Assembly: GCA_023412475.1 (NCBI GenBank)
Contig: JAEYNR010000093.1
Span: 1-64,000, forward strand
Source of the DNA: Fibrobacterota bacterium
GTDB taxonomy: Bacteria; Fibrobacterota; Chitinivibrionia; Chitinivibrionales; Chitinispirillaceae
DNA length: 64,000 nt
Reading direction: 5' to 3'
Shown here: positions 63,616-64,000 of the stretch, piece by piece
Position numbering within the stretch: the stretch's first letter is position 1
Layout: the number at the start of each line of letters is the position of its first letter
The notes under the pieces: generated by a model
Told to the model about the DNA's origin: nothing
The model's database searches: none
What the model saw: only the letters and a program-made list of their open reading frames with translations
Position numbers and translations under genes: made by a program

Positions 63616-64000
63616 AAAGAAGCGGTTGGGTTGAATCTATCGGAAAACATTGCCGAAGGCTCCCAGGTGAGTGCTACTTCAAAAAAACTGGAACTCAAAT
63701 TGACACAGGTTACCCGTGCCAGTCTGGAAGAGCTGAGGTTGGTTTATGAAGATTTTCCGAGACAGAAGAAACTGGCTCTGTGGGAAAGAGAGGAACCACT
63801 ATGACAGGAATTGATAAATAAACGCTGCCAAACTGCTGATGAAGTAGCAAAATGGATAATTAATGTTAAAAAACGGTATTGACGTCATGGACGGAATAGA
63901 CAGGATAAAAGAACCAACCAGCTTACAACGTCCATGCAGTCCATGCCTCAGCATAGTCTCAATGCTGAGATTTCTGCAAATGCAGTACTCGTTTTAATAG
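63616..64000 (+). pseudogene. Four-helix-bundle protein remnant, interrupted and cut by the window end
   Basis: One frame reads EAVGLNLSENIAEGSQVSAT, SKKLELKLTQVTRASLEEL and VYEDFPRQKKLALW. It then continues past stops at 63802 (TGA) and 63880 (TGA) into LTTSMQSMPQHSLNAEISA.. to the end of the window. The match is to the 'four helix bundle suffix domain' family (IAEGSQASxTSKKTELKL); the N-terminal part is missing. Two in-frame stops mark it as decayed. Confidence 0.65.

Overview
The window is AT-rich bacterial chromosome. It looks like a Gram-negative member of the FCB group. Supporting this are an MCE/MlaD-type protein, outer-membrane-barrel-like proteins, lipoproteins, and C-terminal domains resembling type IX secretion sorting domains on a gingipain-like C25 protease, two DUF362 proteins and a GH16 glucanase. 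A Fibrobacterota/Chitinispirillia-like organism is my best guess, but this is inference from gene content only. No rRNA or tRNA gene and no intact transposase was recognised.

Layout. 0.3-7.6 kb: an NmrA-like oxidoreductase, then a compact operon of a membrane Ser/Thr kinase, a membrane-anchored beta-helix protein and a Calx-beta lipoprotein. 8-10.7 kb: a ParB-like protein converging with a second Ser/Thr kinase. 11.1-13.2 kb: a PAS-GGDEF-HD-GYP c-di-GMP enzyme with a STAS protein. 13.2-15.3 kb: dnaA and, upstream of it, a candidate oriC with perfect DnaA boxes and nested inverted repeats. 15.3-26.7 kb: an MCE protein, a secreted unknown, a TPR protein, an HExxH putative aminopeptidase, a TPR/DUF3857/transglutaminase giant, a HAD phosphatase and a GT4 glycosyltransferase. 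27-36 kb: a hybrid histidine kinase, an orphan DUF2169 protein, a GH15 enzyme coupled to an OtsA-OtsB fusion (trehalose metabolism), and an MbfA-like ferritin-VIT protein. 36-50 kb: GH16, metallophosphoesterase, SbcD and SbcC (separated by repeats), a CE2-like esterase and a GH13 amylase. 50-56.5 kb: a C25 protease interrupted by one in-frame stop, a propeller plus outer-membrane-barrel protein and a small lipoprotein. 56.7-62.7 kb: three Tat-signal DUF362 proteins and a membrane polyferredoxin. 62.8-64 kb: gene remnants (four-helix-bundle protein, WYL regulator, winged helix).

The most striking layer is non-coding. It includes a MITE-like element with terminal inverted repeats and a central hairpin (two copies), and a ~135-205 bp dispersed intergenic repeat (three copies plus fragments). 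It also includes an ~85 bp direct repeat, a ~21 bp tandem array, a hexamer array, and relics of REP-like palindromes. Two of these elements sit between sbcD and sbcC, which are normally adjacent or overlapping.

Functionally the window suggests polysaccharide use and storage (GH16, CE2, GH13, GH15, trehalose), envelope signalling (two eukaryotic-like kinases, a c-di-GMP enzyme, a hybrid kinase), and an exported DUF362/Fe-S module that may be redox-related.
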